Shown in pieces: positions 61,804-64,000 of a stretch of DNA of 64,000 nucleotides. The translations under genes were made by a program, and so were the position numbers. Source of the DNA: Iris pallida (taxonomy: Eukaryota; Streptophyta; Magnoliopsida; Asparagales; Iridaceae); assembly GCA_029216955.1 (NCBI GenBank), contig JANAVB010006999.1, positions 833,853-897,852 of the forward strand. Direction: 5' to 3'. A model generated the notes under the pieces. It saw only the letters and a program-made list of their open reading frames with translations. It had not been told where the DNA came from and searched no databases. Every line of letters begins with the position of its first letter. Positions within the stretch are counted from its first letter, which is position 1.

Positions 61804-64000
61804 TCAGAATGCCTTCAAGCCCATTTTACAAGCTGTGTCATCGACCAGCTGGCGCTTGAGGCCCTTGGTGAACGGATCCGCCAGGTTCTCCCGACTCCGA
61901 ACATCAATCACTGCAATAACACCTCTCTTGATAAGATCGTGTACTTCCCTGTGCTTCAACCGCACAGTCCTCTTCTTTCCGTTGAAGAGGTCATTTGATG
62001 CCACCGCCGCAGTCGCCTGGTTGTCGCAGTATATCGGTATCGCCGGTATTTGCGCCCCAACCACTGGAAGATCATACATGAGCTCCCGAAGCCATTCTGC
62101 TTCCTCGGCTGCGGTATCAAGTGCAAAGAACTCAGATTCCATGGATGACCGCGAGAGCATAGTCTGCTTCTTCGACTTCCACGATATAGCAGCTCCACCC
62201 ATTGTGAAAATGAATCCACCTGTGGACCTCTCGCTCTCCACCTCTGAGCACCAACTGGCATCACTGAAACCTTCCACTACCTGCGGATCTCCGCTGTAGT
62301 ACAGTGCATATGTCTGAGTCTTCTTGAGATATCTCATACCCGTTTCACAGCTTTCCAGTGTTCAGCACCTGGGTTGCTCGTGAAACGACTCAACATTCCC
62401 ACGGCGAAAGCTATGTCAGGCCTTGTGGCAGTAGTAGCATACATCAAACTTCCCATTACGCTTGCATACTCCAGCTGTCTGACGCTTTCCCCTGAATTAG
62501 GCTTCAGCTTCAGATCACACCTGTACGGCGTATCGATCCCTGGAAGATCCCGATACCCATAACGAGTGATCATTTTCTCAATATAATGAGACTGTGACAG
62601 CGCTAGTCCAGTGTCTGTCCGGATGATCTTGATCCCTAAGATCACATCAGCTTCCCCCAAGTCCTTCATACTGAACTTGCTAGAGATGAACTTCTTTGTC
62701 TCAGTGACACAGCTAATATCCGTACCTAGGATAAGCATGTCGTCCACGTACAAACAAACGATCACACCTCTTCCATCAGCGAACTTCGTGTAAACACACT
62801 TGTCCGTATCGCTGACCATGTAGCCATTTGACCTTATAACTTTGTCAAATTTTTCATGCCACATCTTGGGAGCCTGTTTAAGACCGTACAAGAATTTCAC
62901 CAACTTGCAGACTTTGTCTTCAAGACCCCTGATGACAAATCCCTCTGGCTGTTGCATGTAAATCTCTTCGGTTAGCTCGCCATTTAGGAAAGCCGTATTC
63001 ACATCCATCTGATGTATCACCATCTTATGTATTGCTGCGAGAGCAATCAACATTCTGATGGTGGTCATCCGGGCTACTGGAGCATACGTGTCAAAATAGT
63101 CAATCCCCTGCTTCTGAGAAAACCCCTTGGCTACCAACCTAGCCTTGAACTTGTCAATAGTTCCGTCTGCTTTCATCTTCTTCTTGAAGATCCATTTGCA
63201 TCCGATGGGTTTCGCTCCTTCAGGAAGATCAACCAACACCCAAGTGTTATTTGAGGTGGTGGAATCAATCTCATTGTCAATCGCCTCCTTCCAGAAAACC
63301 GCGTCTCTGGTCTTCATCGCCTCATCATAGGTAAGCGGATCTGCTTCCACATGATAGGTGACAAAGTCACTTCCGAAGTCCTTCGGCCTCCTCACACGCT
63401 TAGCTGACGGCTCAGCTTGTTTTGGTTCAACCGTTGTTTCAACAACAACATTTTCTTGGACCACATCTTCATTGAAGACTTCAGTTTCTTGCGCACCCTC
63501 ATTGTTCTCCGGTACATCCGGAAGAACAATATTCTTGTGCCTTGCAAACTTGTCTTCAAAATATTCTGCATCGCGAGATTCAATGATATGATTTGACTCA
63601 ATATCAAGAAATCTCCGAGCATCACTCTTCTCGGCATACCCCAAGAAGATCGTCTTGTAGTCCTTGTCCCAAGCTTCTGAATCTTTAGATCTGGAAGCTT
63701 GACATACGCCAGACACCCCCACACTCGAATGACATTCAAGTTAGGTCTGACCTTGAACCAGAGTTCATGAGGAGTAACGTCTGAAGTTGCATGAGGCACT
63801 CTATTTAGAATAAAAGTGGCCGTCAATGCAGCTTCTCCCCAGTAGCACTTAGGAAGGCCAGCAGTCAACAACATTGAGTTTATCATTTCTGTCAACGTCC
63901 TGTTCTTCCTCTCAGCTACTCCGTTTGATTGAGGAGAGTACGAAGCCATAGTCTCATTGACAATTCCATGTTCTTTGCAGAACGATGCGAATTCATGAGA
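61804..64000 (-). pseudogene. Ty1/copia pol (integrase, reverse transcriptase, RNase H), two frameshifts, open at window end
   Basis: Reading leftwards from the window edge: integrase C-terminal half with Glu in QSNGVAERKNRTL (from 64000), an acidic linker, reverse transcriptase with KARLVAKGFSQ, MDVNTAFLNGE and YVDDMLILG, then RNase H with FSDASWCSE, CDNQATAAVAS and the tail ADPFTKGL. The frame changes near 63675 and again near 62335, each consistent with one lost base. The rest is open, so decay is mild. RNase H residues such as SSMESEF stand in place of the usual TTEAEY. The start lies beyond 64000. Confidence 0.92.

Overview
This window is nuclear DNA of a flowering plant, most likely a eudicot. 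It carries a restorer-of-fertility-like PPR gene, a gene with many short phase-0 exons separated by kilobase introns, and several classes of plant LTR retrotransposon (Sirevirus/copia, other copia, Tekay-like and Tat-like gypsy). MULE, PIF/Harbinger, hAT and Helitron remnants are also present. No bacterial-style operons, rRNA, tRNA or CRISPR arrays were seen. Most open frames in the window are transposon fragments or shadows.

Layout. 1-1407: 3' end of a long gypsy LTR. 2452-4405 (-): a broken RFL-type PPR gene with a recently amplified 105-bp repeat array. 4630-5700: MULE transposase C-terminus between small palindromes. 6026-21932: a three-layer nest, in which a PIF/Harbinger element (TTA target duplication) is split by a long gypsy solo LTR (7442-20024), itself split by a Sirevirus (7548-16766) with gag, frameshifted pol and a third, envelope-position ORF. 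22000-24900: degenerate DNA with possible exon remnants. 24898-42929: a Tat-like gypsy region whose LTR is split by a copia solo LTR (25665-37308, target duplication GTGAT), which is split by a young 10.4-kb LARD-like element (26593-36960) with 4.25-kb LTRs and no genes. The Tat part keeps a broken integrase (37780-38854) and a small antisense ORF cut by a hAT element. 42930-44758: 5' end of a minus-strand copia element carrying a Tourist-like MITE. 48623-52267 (-): the last four exons of a probably live host gene, the best host coding sequence here. 53199-56246: a decayed gypsy element with a Helitron in one LTR. 57000-58430: small TIR elements. 59373-64000: 3' LTR and pol of another minus-strand copia element, running off the window.

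There is no shared pathway. The story is genome turnover: nested insertion, solo-LTR formation, internal deletion and non-autonomous parasites around two host genes, one decayed and one apparently intact. The most unusual items are the Sirevirus third ORF, the Tat antisense ORF rich in psi-K-x-E motifs, the dense W-box cluster inside the LARD LTRs, and the homogenised PPR array in the broken RFL gene.
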